Assembly (NCBI GenBank): GCA_030840415.1
Contig: JAVEEO010000146.1
Coordinates: 1-17,438 of the forward strand
DNA: 17,438 nt
Direction: 5' to 3'
From: Pseudonocardiales bacterium
Lineage (GTDB): Bacteria; Actinomycetota; Actinomycetes; Mycobacteriales; Jatrophihabitantaceae
The notes below the pieces were generated by a model. That model had not been told where the DNA came from, searched no databases, and saw nothing but the letters and a program-made list of their open reading frames with translations. Of this stretch, positions 7,395 through 14,235 are shown piece after piece. Every line of letters starts with the position of its first letter. The stretch's first letter is position 1. A program made the position numbers and the translations under genes.

Positions 7395-8612
7395 TCAGCT
7401 CTGGTCCTGGATCTTGCCCAGCATGACGATCTTGCCGTCCTTCTGCTGGTACAGGTTCACCGTCGCGTTGGCCACCTCGCCGTTGGGCGCGAACTTGACC
7501 TGGGTGGTGATGCCCTTGTAGTCGAGGGCGTTGATGGCGTCCGCCACGTCCTTGCGGGTCGGGTTGCCGTTGGTCTTCTGCACCGCGGCCTTCAGCGCCT
7601 CGATCATGCCGTTCGCGGCGTCGAAGCACTCCGGGGAGTACGTCGAGGGCGGGGTGTTGAACATCTTCTCGTAGGCCGCCGCGAAGTCCTTGGCCTCCGG
7701 AGCGGTGGTGGCGTCCTGGCAACCGCAGGAGAAGTACCAGCCGTTGCCGGCAGCGCCGGCCCCGCTGGTGAACACCGAGGACTTGCCACCGTTGCCGGTC
7801 ATCTTCAGGCCCTTGTAGCCGGTCGCGGCCAGTGCCTTGGCGAACAGCGCCGCCTGGGCGTCGTAGCCGCCGTAGAACAGCGCGTCGGCGCCGGACTGGG
7901 TGACCCGCTGCGCGATCGCGCCGTAGTCCTGGGTGTTGGCCGCGACACCCTGGCTGATGACGTTGGTTCCCTTGGAGGCCAGGGTCTTGCGGACCACGTC
8001 GGCAACGCCCTTGCCGTAGGTGCTGGTGTCGTCGACGACGAACACCTTCTTGAACTTCTTGGCCAGCCACTCGGCGGCCTGGGTGCCCTCGGTGCCGTCC
8101 GTCGGGACGACCCGGTGGAAGGTGGTGAAGCCGGAGGAGGTCAGGGTGGCGTTGGTGGCCGAGCCGCTGATCAGGCCCATGTTGGCCGCGGCGTAGGTCT
8201 TGCCGGTGGCCGAGGTGGGGCCGGAGAACGCGGGGCCGACCACGCCGAGGATGGCCGGGTCCTGCAGCAGCTTCGCGGCAGCGGCCGGCGCCTTGTCGGC
8301 GGTGCCGACGTCGTCGGACTCGACGAGCACGATCTTGAAGCCGAGGTCGCCCTTGGCGTTGGCCTGCTCGACGGCGAGCTTGGTGCCGTTGTACTCGTTG
8401 ATGCCGAGCTGCTGGTTGTCGCCGGACAGCGGGCCCTGCCAGCCGATCTTGTAGGTCTTGTTGCTGTTGGCGTTGCTGCCGCTGCCAGCGGGCTGCTGGG
8501 TCAGGTTGTTGTTGCTGCTGTTGTTGCCGCCGCTGTCGTTGGAGCAGGCGCTGAGCGCCATCACTCCTGCTACGCCGATAACGGCGACCTTCGCCAGGGA
8601 ACTAGTCCGCAC
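7395..8612 (-). CDS. livJ: Branched-chain amino-acid ABC transporter substrate-binding lipoprotein
   Basis: Extracellular binding protein that delivers substrate to LivHM; 405 residues, periplasmic-binding-protein type I fold (Leu/Ile/Val-binding family). A lipoprotein signal peptide is plain: MRTSSLAKVAVIGVAGVMALSAC with lipobox LSAC, Cys23 being the lipidation site. An Asn/Ser/Gly-rich linker (24-51) follows, then KTYKIGWQGPLSGDNQQLG and the ligand-site region GVVGPAFSGPTSATG, as in the family. Cysteines in SCGCQD and PECFD may form a disulfide outside the cell. The GTG start is well supported by GAGGAGGA (8620-8627) 7 nt upstream. The exact amino acid bound cannot be read from sequence; the livJ symbol denotes family role, and livK would be equally fair. 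Confidence 0.94.
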   Translation of the reverse strand: MRTSSLAKVAVIGVAGVMALSACSNDSGGNNSSNNNLTQQPAGSGSNANSNKTYKIGWQGPLSGDNQQLGINEYNGTKLAVEQANAKGDLGFKIVLVESDDVGTADKAPAAAAKLLQDPAILGVVGPAFSGPTSATGKTYAAANMGLISGSATNATLTSSGFTTFHRVVPTDGTEGTQAAEWLAKKFKKVFVVDDTSTYGKGVADVVRKTLASKGTNVISQGVAANTQDYGAIAQRVTQSGADALFYGGYDAQAALFAKALAATGYKGLKMTGNGGKSSVFTSGAGAAGNGWYFSCGCQDATTAPEAKDFAAAYEKMFNTPPSTYSPECFDAANGMIEALKAAVQKTNGNPTRKDVADAINALDYKGITTQVKFAPNGEVANATVNLYQQKDGKIVMLGKIQDQS

Positions 8613-8900
8613 TGACGTTTCCTCCTCGTTCCTCGTGCCTTGTAGAGGCCATCGATGATGATCGTGTGGACGTTACGAACCCCAGTACTGCTCGGTAGTG
8701 CGTGATGCATTGCGGTAGTACGAGGCTCGTGTCGGTGCACGCTAGCCTGAGTTTTGCCGCAATGGATGGCATCCCGATTAACACTCTCAGGTCGTAACCA
8801 AATCGCGTCCCGGCGGTACATACATTTAACAAGTCTTCGGACATACCTCGCCCAGCCGGTAAGCGGGCGGTTACTCAGCGGCGCTGTTGTACAGCCAGTT
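8613..8900 (-). promoter_or_regulatory. Leader/promoter region of the liv operon
   Basis: This 288-bp stretch between pdtaR and livJ contains no convincing gene. A strong ribosome site sits at 8620-8627. Symmetry elements are dense: CATTGCGG (8708-8715) with CCGCAATG (8757-8764); ACGAGgCTCGT (8720-8730) inside that pair; CCTGAG (8746-8751) with CTCAGG (8786-8791); GGATGgCATCC (8764-8774); direct repeats CGGTAGT at 8693-8699 and 8713-8719, exactly 20 bp apart; and AGTACT (8684-8689). These could be operators or a folded 5' UTR. I could not settle on a single -10/-35 pair. Confidence 0.45.
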
Positions 8901-9515
8901 TCAGAGGTGTCCGGTCTCGGACAACACCACTTCGGCGACGGTGCGCATCGAGGTTCGCTTGTCCATCGCCGCCCGCTGGATCCAGCGGAAGGCCTCCGGC
9001 TCGGACAGCCGGTGCTCGGCCATCAGCACGCCCTTGGCGCGCTCGATCAGCTTGCGCGCCTCCAGCCGCTCCTGCAGGCCCGAGACCTCCGCCTCCAGCG
9101 CCCTGATCTCGGCGAAGCGGCTGGTGGCCATCTCGATCGCCGGCAGCAGGTCGCGCTTGTGGAAGGGCTTGACCAGATAGGCCATCGCACCGGCGTCGCG
9201 GGCCCGTTCGATCAGGTCGCGCTGGCTGAACGCGGTCAGGATCACCACCGGCGCGATCCGGGCGGCCGCGATCTGGCCGGCGGCGGTGATGCCGTCCATC
9301 TTGGGCATCTTGACGTCGCAGATCACCACGTCGGGACGCAGCTCTCCCGCCAGCTGCACCGCCTTCTCGCCGTCGGCGGCCTCGCCGACCACGATGAAGC
9401 CCTCCTCCTGCAGCATCTCGCGCAGGTCGAGCCTGATCAGGGCCTCGTCCTCGGCGATCAGTACTCGCCGGCCGCCGGGCTGTTCACCGGGTGGTGCCTG
9501 CTCGCTCACGACCAC
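8901..9515 (-). CDS. pdtaR: PdtaR-like response regulator with ANTAR RNA-binding domain
   Basis: Cytosolic two-component regulator, 204 residues, matching mycobacterial PdtaR (Rv1626) in architecture. The receiver domain spans 15-130: VLIAEDEALIR with acidic pair Glu22-Asp23, phospho-acceptor Asp67 in VVICDVKMPKMDG, Thr94 in ILTAFSQRD, Lys116 in YLVKPF. A coiled linker (about 136-152) leads to the ANTAR domain (152-200): LIERAKGVLMAEHRLSEPEA then AFRWIQRAAMDKRTSM. In the family, phosphorylation lets ANTAR bind paired RNA hairpins and prevent termination. The partner kinase (PdtaS type) is not in this window. The start may be GTG 9515 or GTG 9509 (VSEQAPP); the latter has GTGGGA better spaced. 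It lies 288 bp upstream of the liv operon in the same direction. Confidence 0.93.
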   Translation of the reverse strand: MVVSEQAPPGEQPGGRRVLIAEDEALIRLDLREMLQEEGFIVVGEAADGEKAVQLAGELRPDVVICDVKMPKMDGITAAGQIAAARIAPVVILTAFSQRDLIERARDAGAMAYLVKPFHKRDLLPAIEMATSRFAEIRALEAEVSGLQERLEARKLIERAKGVLMAEHRLSEPEAFRWIQRAAMDKRTSMRTVAEVVLSETGHL

Positions 9516-9601
9516 GTCCCACCTTCGTCCGATCAGATACCGCGAAGCTGCCGCGGCTGCACCGTGCTGAGCCTATCCGGCTAGACTTCCCTCCGGCTCA
9601 A
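9516..9601. promoter_or_regulatory. Divergent promoter region of pdtaR and tRNA-Leu
   Basis: Two TANNNT hexamers point away from each other: TAGACT on the plus strand (9582-9587), 14 nt before the tRNA, and TAGGCT on the minus strand (9570-9575), 54 nt before the pdtaR start. Both lie in an interval bounded by the inverted repeat TGAGCC (9568-9573) and GGCTCA (9595-9600). No good -35 boxes are seen; the assignment is by position. Confidence 0.4.
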
Positions 9602-9682
9602 GCCCCTGTGATGGAATGGCAGACATGGTGGACTCAAAATCCATTGCCGCAAGGCGTGTGGGTTCAAATCCCACCGGGGGCA
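9602..9682 (+). tRNA. tRNA-Leu (anticodon CAA)
   Basis: An 81-nt cloverleaf with a long variable arm, as expected of class II tRNA-Leu. The acceptor stem is GCCCCTG/CGGGGGC with one T-G pair and discriminator A (9682). The anticodon arm is TGGA-CTCAAAA-TCCA, giving anticodon CAA, which reads UUG. The variable arm is TGCC-GCAA-GGCG, and the T arm is GTGGG-TTCAAAT-CCCAC. The D arm has the Leu-type GG in a short-stemmed loop. CCA is not encoded; ACCG follows. The gene is complete. Confidence 0.97.
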
Positions 9683-9696
9683 CCGATCCGACCTCC

Positions 9697-9735
9697 TCGC
9701 CGGCGCCGCCTCACGCGTTTCGGTGGTGCCGGCGA
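9697..9735 (+). terminator. Hairpin downstream of tRNA-Leu
   Basis: TCGCCGGC (9697-9704) pairs perfectly with GCCGGCGA (9728-9735), and the stem continues inward to 14 pairs with two G-T pairs, leaving an 11-nt loop. It starts 14 nt after the tRNA. No U-tract follows. Most likely it ends or processes the tRNA transcript. Confidence 0.65.
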
Positions 9736-9810
9736 ATGGGTCCGCCCGCCGTGAAGCGAGGATAAAGTGTCCTAACTCGGGCAGGCAAGCGCCGGCTCGC
9801 GATCGCTGAC

Positions 9811-9816
9811 TAGATT
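9811..9816 (+). promoter_or_regulatory. -10 element of a probable leaderless decarboxylase gene
   Basis: TAGATT ends 6 nt before the GTG at 9823, so transcription would start on or very near the start codon. There is no Shine-Dalgarno sequence before the GTG. Upstream at 9759-9773, AGGATA-N3-TGTCCT is an imperfect 15-bp palindrome that could be a regulator site. Confidence 0.5.
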
Positions 9817-9822
9817 CAGTCC

Positions 9823-11361
9823 GTGAGTGCGCACATGACCCCCGAGGAATTCCGCCGGCACGGCCGCGAGGTCATCGACTGGATCGCCGACTACTACCAG
9901 GGCCTGGAGTCATTGCCGGTGCTCTCCCAGGTCGCTCCCGGCGAGGTCCTCGACGGCTTGCCGGCTGGTCCGCCGGAGCGGGGCCAGGGCTTCGAAGGGG
10001 TGCTGGCCGACCTGGAGTCGGTGATCGTGCCCGGCCTGACGCACTGGCAGCACCCGTCGTTCTTCGCCTTCTTCCCGGCCAACGCCACCGGGCCGTCGAT
10101 CCTGGGTGATCTGCTGGCCTCCGGCCTGGGCCTGCAGGGCATGCTGTGGACCACCTCGCCGGCGGCCACCGAACTCGAGACCAGGATGCTGGACTGGCTG
10201 GCCCAGCTGCTGGACCTGCCGGCCGGTTTCCGGTCCACCGCGGCCGGCGGCGGGGTGATCCAGCACTCGGCCTCCGACGCCGTCCTGGTGGCCCTGGTGG
10301 CCGCCCTGCACCGGGCGAGCGGGGGCGCCACCGAGACCGGCGGGGTCGGCACCGGCCGCTTCAGCGTCTACACCTCCGGCCAGAGCCACTCCTCGGTCGA
10401 GAAGGCCTGCCGGATCGCCGGCATCGGTACCGCCGCGCTGCGCAAGCTCGACGTCGACCCGGCCACGCTGGCCGCCCGGCCGGAGCACCTGGCCGAACTG
10501 CTGGCCGCCGACGTCGCGGCCGGCTGGATGCCGGCCCTGGTGGTCGCGTCGGTGGGCGCGACCGGCACCGGAGCGCTGGACCCGGTCAGCGAGCTGGCCG
10601 AACTGGCGCACCGCTACGGCGCCTGGCTGCACGTCGACGCCGCCTGGGCCGGGGTGGCCGCGGTGTGCGAGGAGCTGCGCTGGATCAATGCCGGGGTGGA
10701 GCAGGCCGACTCGTACTGCACCAACCCGCACAAGTGGCTGCTGACCAACTTCGACTGCACGGCGTTCTGGGTCGCCGACCGGGCCGCCCTGATCGCGGCG
10801 CTGTCGATCCTGCCCGAGTACCTGCGCAACACCGCCAGCGAGTCCGGCGAGGTGTTCGACTACCGCGACTGGCAGGTACCGCTGGGCAGGCGGTTCCGGG
10901 CGCTGAAGCTGTGGACGGTGCTGCGCTGGTACGGCGCCGAGGGCCTGCGGGCCCACATCCGCGGCCACGTGGCGCTGGCGCAGGAGTTCGCGTCCTGGGT
11001 GGCGGCCGATCCCCGGTTCGAGCTGCTGGCCCCGCACCCGCTGTCACTGGTGACCTTCGCGGTGGCCGCCGGTGCGGGTGGGGATGCCGACGATGCCGAC
11101 CATGCCGGCCGCCGGCTGCTTGCCGAGGTCAACGCCTCCGGCCGGGCCTACCTGACGCACACCCAGGTCTTGGGCCGGTTCGCCATCCGGATGGCGATAG
11201 GTTCGGTGCTCACCGAACGCCGGCACGTCCGGGCGGCCTGGCAGGAGATCTCGGACCGGCTGGCCGAGGCAACTGTGGCCGATTCGCGCGCCACCAATTC
11301 GCGCGCGACCGGTTCGGACGCGCCGGATTCGGACGCGGCAGACTCGGGTGCGGCGGATTGA
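9823..11361 (+). CDS. PLP-dependent aromatic-L-amino-acid decarboxylase family protein (group II)
   Basis: Cytosolic pyridoxal-phosphate enzyme of the AADC/DDC family, expected to turn an aromatic (or similar) L-amino acid into its amine plus CO2. In order: EEFRRHGREVIDWIADYYQGL (residues 8-28), HPSFFAFFPANATGPSILGD (77-96), SHSSVEKACRIAGI with PLP-stacking His189, LHVDAAWAG with Asp272, the Schiff-base lysine Lys304 in NPHKWLLTNFDC, and DYRDWQVPLGRRFRALKLW (346-364). Tyr333 in PEYLRN aligns with the loop tyrosine of animal DDC, whose presence favours decarboxylation over aldehyde synthesis. At 512 residues it is slightly long. The last 26 residues are a low-complexity Asp/Ser/Ala tail encoded by a 15-bp tandem repeat. 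The GTG start is backed by the adjacent -10 element; an ATG at 9835 is the alternative. It stands alone, so the substrate (Tyr, Trp, Phe, Dopa) cannot be told. Confidence 0.92.
   Translation: MSAHMTPEEFRRHGREVIDWIADYYQGLESLPVLSQVAPGEVLDGLPAGPPERGQGFEGVLADLESVIVPGLTHWQHPSFFAFFPANATGPSILGDLLASGLGLQGMLWTTSPAATELETRMLDWLAQLLDLPAGFRSTAAGGGVIQHSASDAVLVALVAALHRASGGATETGGVGTGRFSVYTSGQSHSSVEKACRIAGIGTAALRKLDVDPATLAARPEHLAELLAADVAAGWMPALVVASVGATGTGALDPVSELAELAHRYGAWLHVDAAWAGVAAVCEELRWINAGVEQADSYCTNPHKWLLTNFDCTAFWVADRAALIAALSILPEYLRNTASESGEVFDYRDWQVPLGRRFRALKLWTVLRWYGAEGLRAHIRGHVALAQEFASWVAADPRFELLAPHPLSLVTFAVAAGAGGDADDADHAGRRLLAEVNASGRAYLTHTQVLGRFAIRMAIGSVLTERRHVRAAWQEISDRLAEATVADSRATNSRATGSDAPDSDAADSGAAD
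11281..11355 (+). repeat. 15-bp tandem repeat at the 3' end of the decarboxylase gene
   Basis: Five degenerate in-frame units of 15 bp (11281, 11296, 11311, 11326, 11341) share a (gat/aat/ggt/gac)-TCG-core and each encode (D/N/G)-S-(R/D/G)-A-(T/P/A). Divergence between units suggests an old or drifting expansion. The resulting tail is past the folded enzyme core. Confidence 0.85.
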
Positions 11362-11432
11362 ATGGCGGAACCCATTGACTGCACAACCACCGGGCTGACT
11401 GCGTTACCGGCCAATATGTCGTAATACAACTA

Positions 11433-11462
11433 TTGCCTATCTCACAGAAGTATGGTGATACT
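11433..11462 (+). promoter_or_regulatory. Promoter of the desaturase gene
   Basis: TTGCCT (11433-11438) and GATACT (11457-11462) stand 18 bp apart and resemble a housekeeping sigma promoter. The predicted start near 11469 leaves a 5' UTR of about 105 nt. That UTR contains CTGCT/AGCAG arms (11461-11465, 11473-11477) and the direct repeat CCGATTGC at 11478-11485 and 11503-11510. The remaining 11362-11432 interval after the decarboxylase stop shows nothing convincing. Confidence 0.5.
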
Positions 11463-11560
11463 GCTCGGCGTAAGCAGCCGATTGCCCGGCGGTTCGTCCA
11501 TCCCGATTGCTCGTCCGCGGCTACGCAGGCCGTCCCCGTCGCCATGCGTCCGCGCCTTGT

Positions 11561-11566
11561 AGGAGG
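11561..11566 (+). promoter_or_regulatory. Ribosome binding site of the desaturase gene
   Basis: A perfect AGGAGG six nt before the ATG at 11573 fixes this start and rules out the in-frame upstream extension. Confidence 0.85.
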
Positions 11567-11572
11567 CTTGAC

Positions 11573-12571
11573 ATGCAAAGCCAGTCCGAACTCGAACCCG
11601 ACCTCGATGGCTCCACCAACGTCTTGCTCGCCCCCGTGCCGGGCCCGGAGACCCGTCGGGACCTGGGTCCGGAGTACTTCCAGAAGCACCCCGTGGTGTT
11701 CGTGGCGAAGTTCGCCGTCGCCGTACTGCTGATCGCCGCAGGCTGGGTCTGGGTGGCCCTGCAACCAGGCATTCTCTCGGTCGTGGTCACGATCGTCACC
11801 AACGGTTTGATGTATGCCCACCTGGTGGAGCTGCAGCACGAGTGCCTGCACGAGCACGCCTTCCGTTCCCGGGGCCTGAACCGGCTGTTCGGATTCGTGT
11901 CCGGCCTTCCGATGTTCAGCTCGTACTCGCACTACAAGTACGACCACCTGCGCCACCACGCGTTCCTGGGCACTCCGCAGAACCGGGAATTCTTCAACTA
12001 CCAGTTCCACAATCTCGATTCACCGATCGGATTCATTCTCGGTGCCTACAACCTCGGCCGGTACACCAACCTGGTGCGCGATCTGGGCCGTTCGCTGATC
12101 GGGCGCACCAACCCGAACGTCACCAAGACCGTGGCCGCCCGGCGCATCCGCACCGAGTACCAGGCCTTCCTGGTGATCTTCGCGGTGGCGATCGCCGCCT
12201 CGATCGCGACCCACTCGCTGTTCCTGGTGTGGGTGTGGCTGCTGCCCAGCATGCTCGTGGCCGAGCCGACCCACTTCCTGATCGAGCTGCCCGAGCACTA
12301 CGGGCTCAACACCCAGACCGACCCGAACGTGCTGACCAACACCCGCAGCGTCCGGGCCAGCAAGTTCGGCCACTGGTTCACCAACGGCAACGACCTGCAC
12401 ACCGCGCACCACTTCCACCAGGGCGTGCCGATGGTCAACGTGCCGAAGCTGCACGAGGTGATCAAGACCCGGATCAGCACCTTCGACCCGTCGTTCGTGA
12501 GCTTCTACCGCGGCGTGGTCAAGGGCGAGATCCGCTTCCAGGGCGACGACAAGACCTGCATGACCCGCTAG
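11573..12571 (+). CDS. Membrane fatty acid desaturase family protein
   Basis: Integral-membrane di-iron enzyme, 332 residues, expected to introduce a double bond or hydroxyl into a lipid acyl chain or related lipid using O2 and reductant. The three histidine boxes are intact: HECLHEH (89-95), HLRHH (125-129) and HTAHH (276-280). The family-type stretch PTHFLIELPEHYGLNT (232-247) supplies a further His. Hydrophobic segments lie at about 41-62, 67-83, 104-116, 199-215 and 216-230. The N-terminal 40 residues are soluble and acidic. The start is fixed by AGGAGG. It is a single-gene unit with its own promoter and a strong terminator. It could equally be a carotenoid or sphingolipid-type hydroxylase, since the superfamily shares these motifs; chain and position specificity are not readable. 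Confidence 0.9.
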   Translation: MQSQSELEPDLDGSTNVLLAPVPGPETRRDLGPEYFQKHPVVFVAKFAVAVLLIAAGWVWVALQPGILSVVVTIVTNGLMYAHLVELQHECLHEHAFRSRGLNRLFGFVSGLPMFSSYSHYKYDHLRHHAFLGTPQNREFFNYQFHNLDSPIGFILGAYNLGRYTNLVRDLGRSLIGRTNPNVTKTVAARRIRTEYQAFLVIFAVAIAASIATHSLFLVWVWLLPSMLVAEPTHFLIELPEHYGLNTQTDPNVLTNTRSVRASKFGHWFTNGNDLHTAHHFHQGVPMVNVPKLHEVIKTRISTFDPSFVSFYRGVVKGEIRFQGDDKTCMTR

Positions 12572-12593
12572 CCCCGCTAGCCCGCACCGACCC

Positions 12594-12627
12594 GGCCCTG
12601 GTGGCAGCACCCGCTGCCGCCAGGGCC
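12594..12627. terminator. Strong terminator hairpin between convergent genes
   Basis: GGCCCTGGTGGCAGC (12594-12608) and GCTGCCGCCAGGGCC (12613-12627) make a 15-bp stem with one mismatched or wobble position and a 4-nt ACCC loop. It lies 22 nt after the desaturase stop and 11 nt after the facing lipoprotein gene's stop, so it can serve both strands. Confidence 0.82.
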
Positions 12628-12638
12628 GTTGCATGCCC

Positions 12639-13211
12639 TCAGCCGCCGGTGGTGACCACGTAGTCGTGCGGGTAAACCGAGACGAACCGATCGCCGTAAC
12701 GCCCGATCAGCGCGGCGGCGTACGCGGCCTGGTAGTGCGCCAACCGGATCTCGACGGTGTTGGTGTCGAGGTCGATCCCCCAGGTAGTCGGCTCGATGCC
12801 CTGGCTGACCCAGCCGTCCCGGTCGGAGCCGATCCGGCGCGTCACGGCCTGCAGTTGCGCCTGGGAATTGCGTACCGCACGGAACCGGACCGGGATCTCG
12901 CGGCCTTGGTACTTCATCCCGTACCGGGCGATCGCGGCGCGAACCGCCGCGGGTGGCTCACCCACCACATCGATCTCGATGCCGTAGGCAACGATTTGCA
13001 TGCCGGCATAACCGGGGAACGGCGGCAGCACCCGCTCGAGTCGCATCGCCAGCTGCGCCGCCTGGTAGTTGGCCGCCTCGTCGGTGGAGTAGTCGACGCC
13101 GGTGACGTGGGGCACGACCGGCCGAGGCTGCCCGGCGCTGCCGCAAGCAGCTCCGCCTACCAGCACCAGCAGCCCGACGGCCAGCGCCTGGCCCTGTCCG
13201 CGAATCGCCAT
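12639..13211 (-). CDS. Putative lipoprotein of unknown function
   Basis: A 190-residue secreted protein that I cannot assign. Residues 1-23 form a signal peptide: charged MAIRGQGQ, hydrophobic ALAVGLLVLVGG, then AAC with Cys23 as likely lipidation site. The lipobox is weak, having Gly at -3 instead of Leu/Val/Ile. The mature part has a helical QAAQLAMRLERVLPPFPGYAG segment, YQGREIPVRFRAVRNSQAQLQAVTRRI (about 101-127) and a WGIDLDTNTVEIRLAHYQAAYAAALIGRYG stretch (about 144-173). Together these recall actinobacterial secreted proteins in which a short alpha/beta module follows a Trp-Gly motif and resembles protease propeptide folds. That likeness is an impression only. The ATG has GGGGG 6 nt upstream. 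The gene faces the desaturase. Confidence 0.72.
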   Translation of the reverse strand: MAIRGQGQALAVGLLVLVGGAACGSAGQPRPVVPHVTGVDYSTDEAANYQAAQLAMRLERVLPPFPGYAGMQIVAYGIEIDVVGEPPAAVRAAIARYGMKYQGREIPVRFRAVRNSQAQLQAVTRRIGSDRDGWVSQGIEPTTWGIDLDTNTVEIRLAHYQAAYAAALIGRYGDRFVSVYPHDYVVTTGG

Positions 13212-13312
13212 CTGCCACCCCCGGGGTTCGGCTGAGCTGCCGCTGCGGCAACTATGGCCCCGCGTCGGCGCGCCAGGAACAATCGGTACCGAATCGAGGC
13301 TTGGGGGTTCTC

Positions 13313-13328
13313 GGATCGGTCCCGATCC
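13313..13328 (-). terminator. Palindrome after tesB, possible terminator
   Basis: GGATCGG-TC-CCGATCC is a short perfect palindrome just 6 nt past the tesB stop. A second palindrome, TCGGTACCGA, lies at 13283-13292. The rest of the 13212-13334 gap has no gene and would hold the lipoprotein promoter, which I could not define. Either palindrome might instead be an operator for the lipoprotein gene. Confidence 0.35.
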
Positions 13329-13334
13329 CCGCGT

Positions 13335-14235
13335 TCAGGCGTTCGGGAGCCGGATCATGCCCTCCTGGGTCACGCTGGCCACCAGCCGGCCGTCGCGGGA
13401 GTAGAACTGGCCGCTGGCCAACCCACGGCCGCCCGAGGCCGAGGCCGACGCCGAGACGTAGAGCAGCCACTCGTCGGCCCGGAACGGCCGGTGGAACCAC
13501 ATCGCGTGGTCCAGCGAGGCCATGGTGATCGGGTCGAGCCGGGCGGCCAGGCCGTGGTGGATCAGCACCGAGTCCAGCAGGTTCAGGTCGGAGGCGAAGG
13601 TCACCACGCAGACGTGCAGCAGCGGATCGTCGGGTAGCGTGCCGTCGGCCTTGAGCCAGACCCGGTGCGGCTGGTGCTCCCGCGGCCCCTGGCCTCGCTG
13701 CACCCACGGCGGGTCGTCGACGTAGCGGACGTCGAAGGGCTGCGGGATCTGGCGCATCACCGCCCACAGCTCGTCGAAGCCCTCGAAGCGCTCGGCCAGC
13801 GTCGGCAACGACTCCGGCGGTGGCGCCGAGGGCATCTCGGCCTGGTGGTCGATGCCACCCTGGGGTAGCTGGAAGGACGCCGACAGGACGAAGATCGGCT
13901 GGCCGTGCTGGATGGCCAGCACCCGGCGCACCGAGAACGACCGGCCGTCGCGGACCCGGTCCACGGTGTAGATGATCGGCACCGCCGGGTCGCCGGGCCG
14001 GATGAAGTAGGAGTGCAGCGAGTGCACCAGCCGCTCGGAGTCCACGGTGCGGCCCGCGGCGACCAGCGCCTGGCCGGCCACCTGGCCGCCGAACACCCGC
14101 TGCATCACCACCTTGGGGCTGACGCCGCGGAAGATGTCGGTCTCGATGACCTCCAGGTCGAGCAGCGACACCAGACCGTCCACCACGGCCTGCCCCCGCA
14201 GGAAGCCGGTGTCGCCGGCCGCCCTCACCTCGCTG

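Noticed and set aside
8570..8844. Two short minus-strand open frames of about 80 codons in the liv leader
   Set aside because: One overlaps livJ out of frame, neither has a ribosome site or recognisable motif, and the region is better explained as a leader.
9602..9735. Integration site at tRNA-Leu
   Set aside because: No integrase gene and no repeated copy of the tRNA 3' end were found in the window, so I do not annotate an attachment site.
10146..11378. A 410-codon frame overlapping the decarboxylase on the same strand
   Set aside because: Arg/Gly/Ala-rich out-of-frame reading; the PLP lysine motif and all family motifs are in the other frame.
11507..11572. Upstream extension of the desaturase by 22 residues
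   Set aside because: The perfect AGGAGG at 11561-11566 belongs to the ATG at 11573, and the extension has no family similarity.
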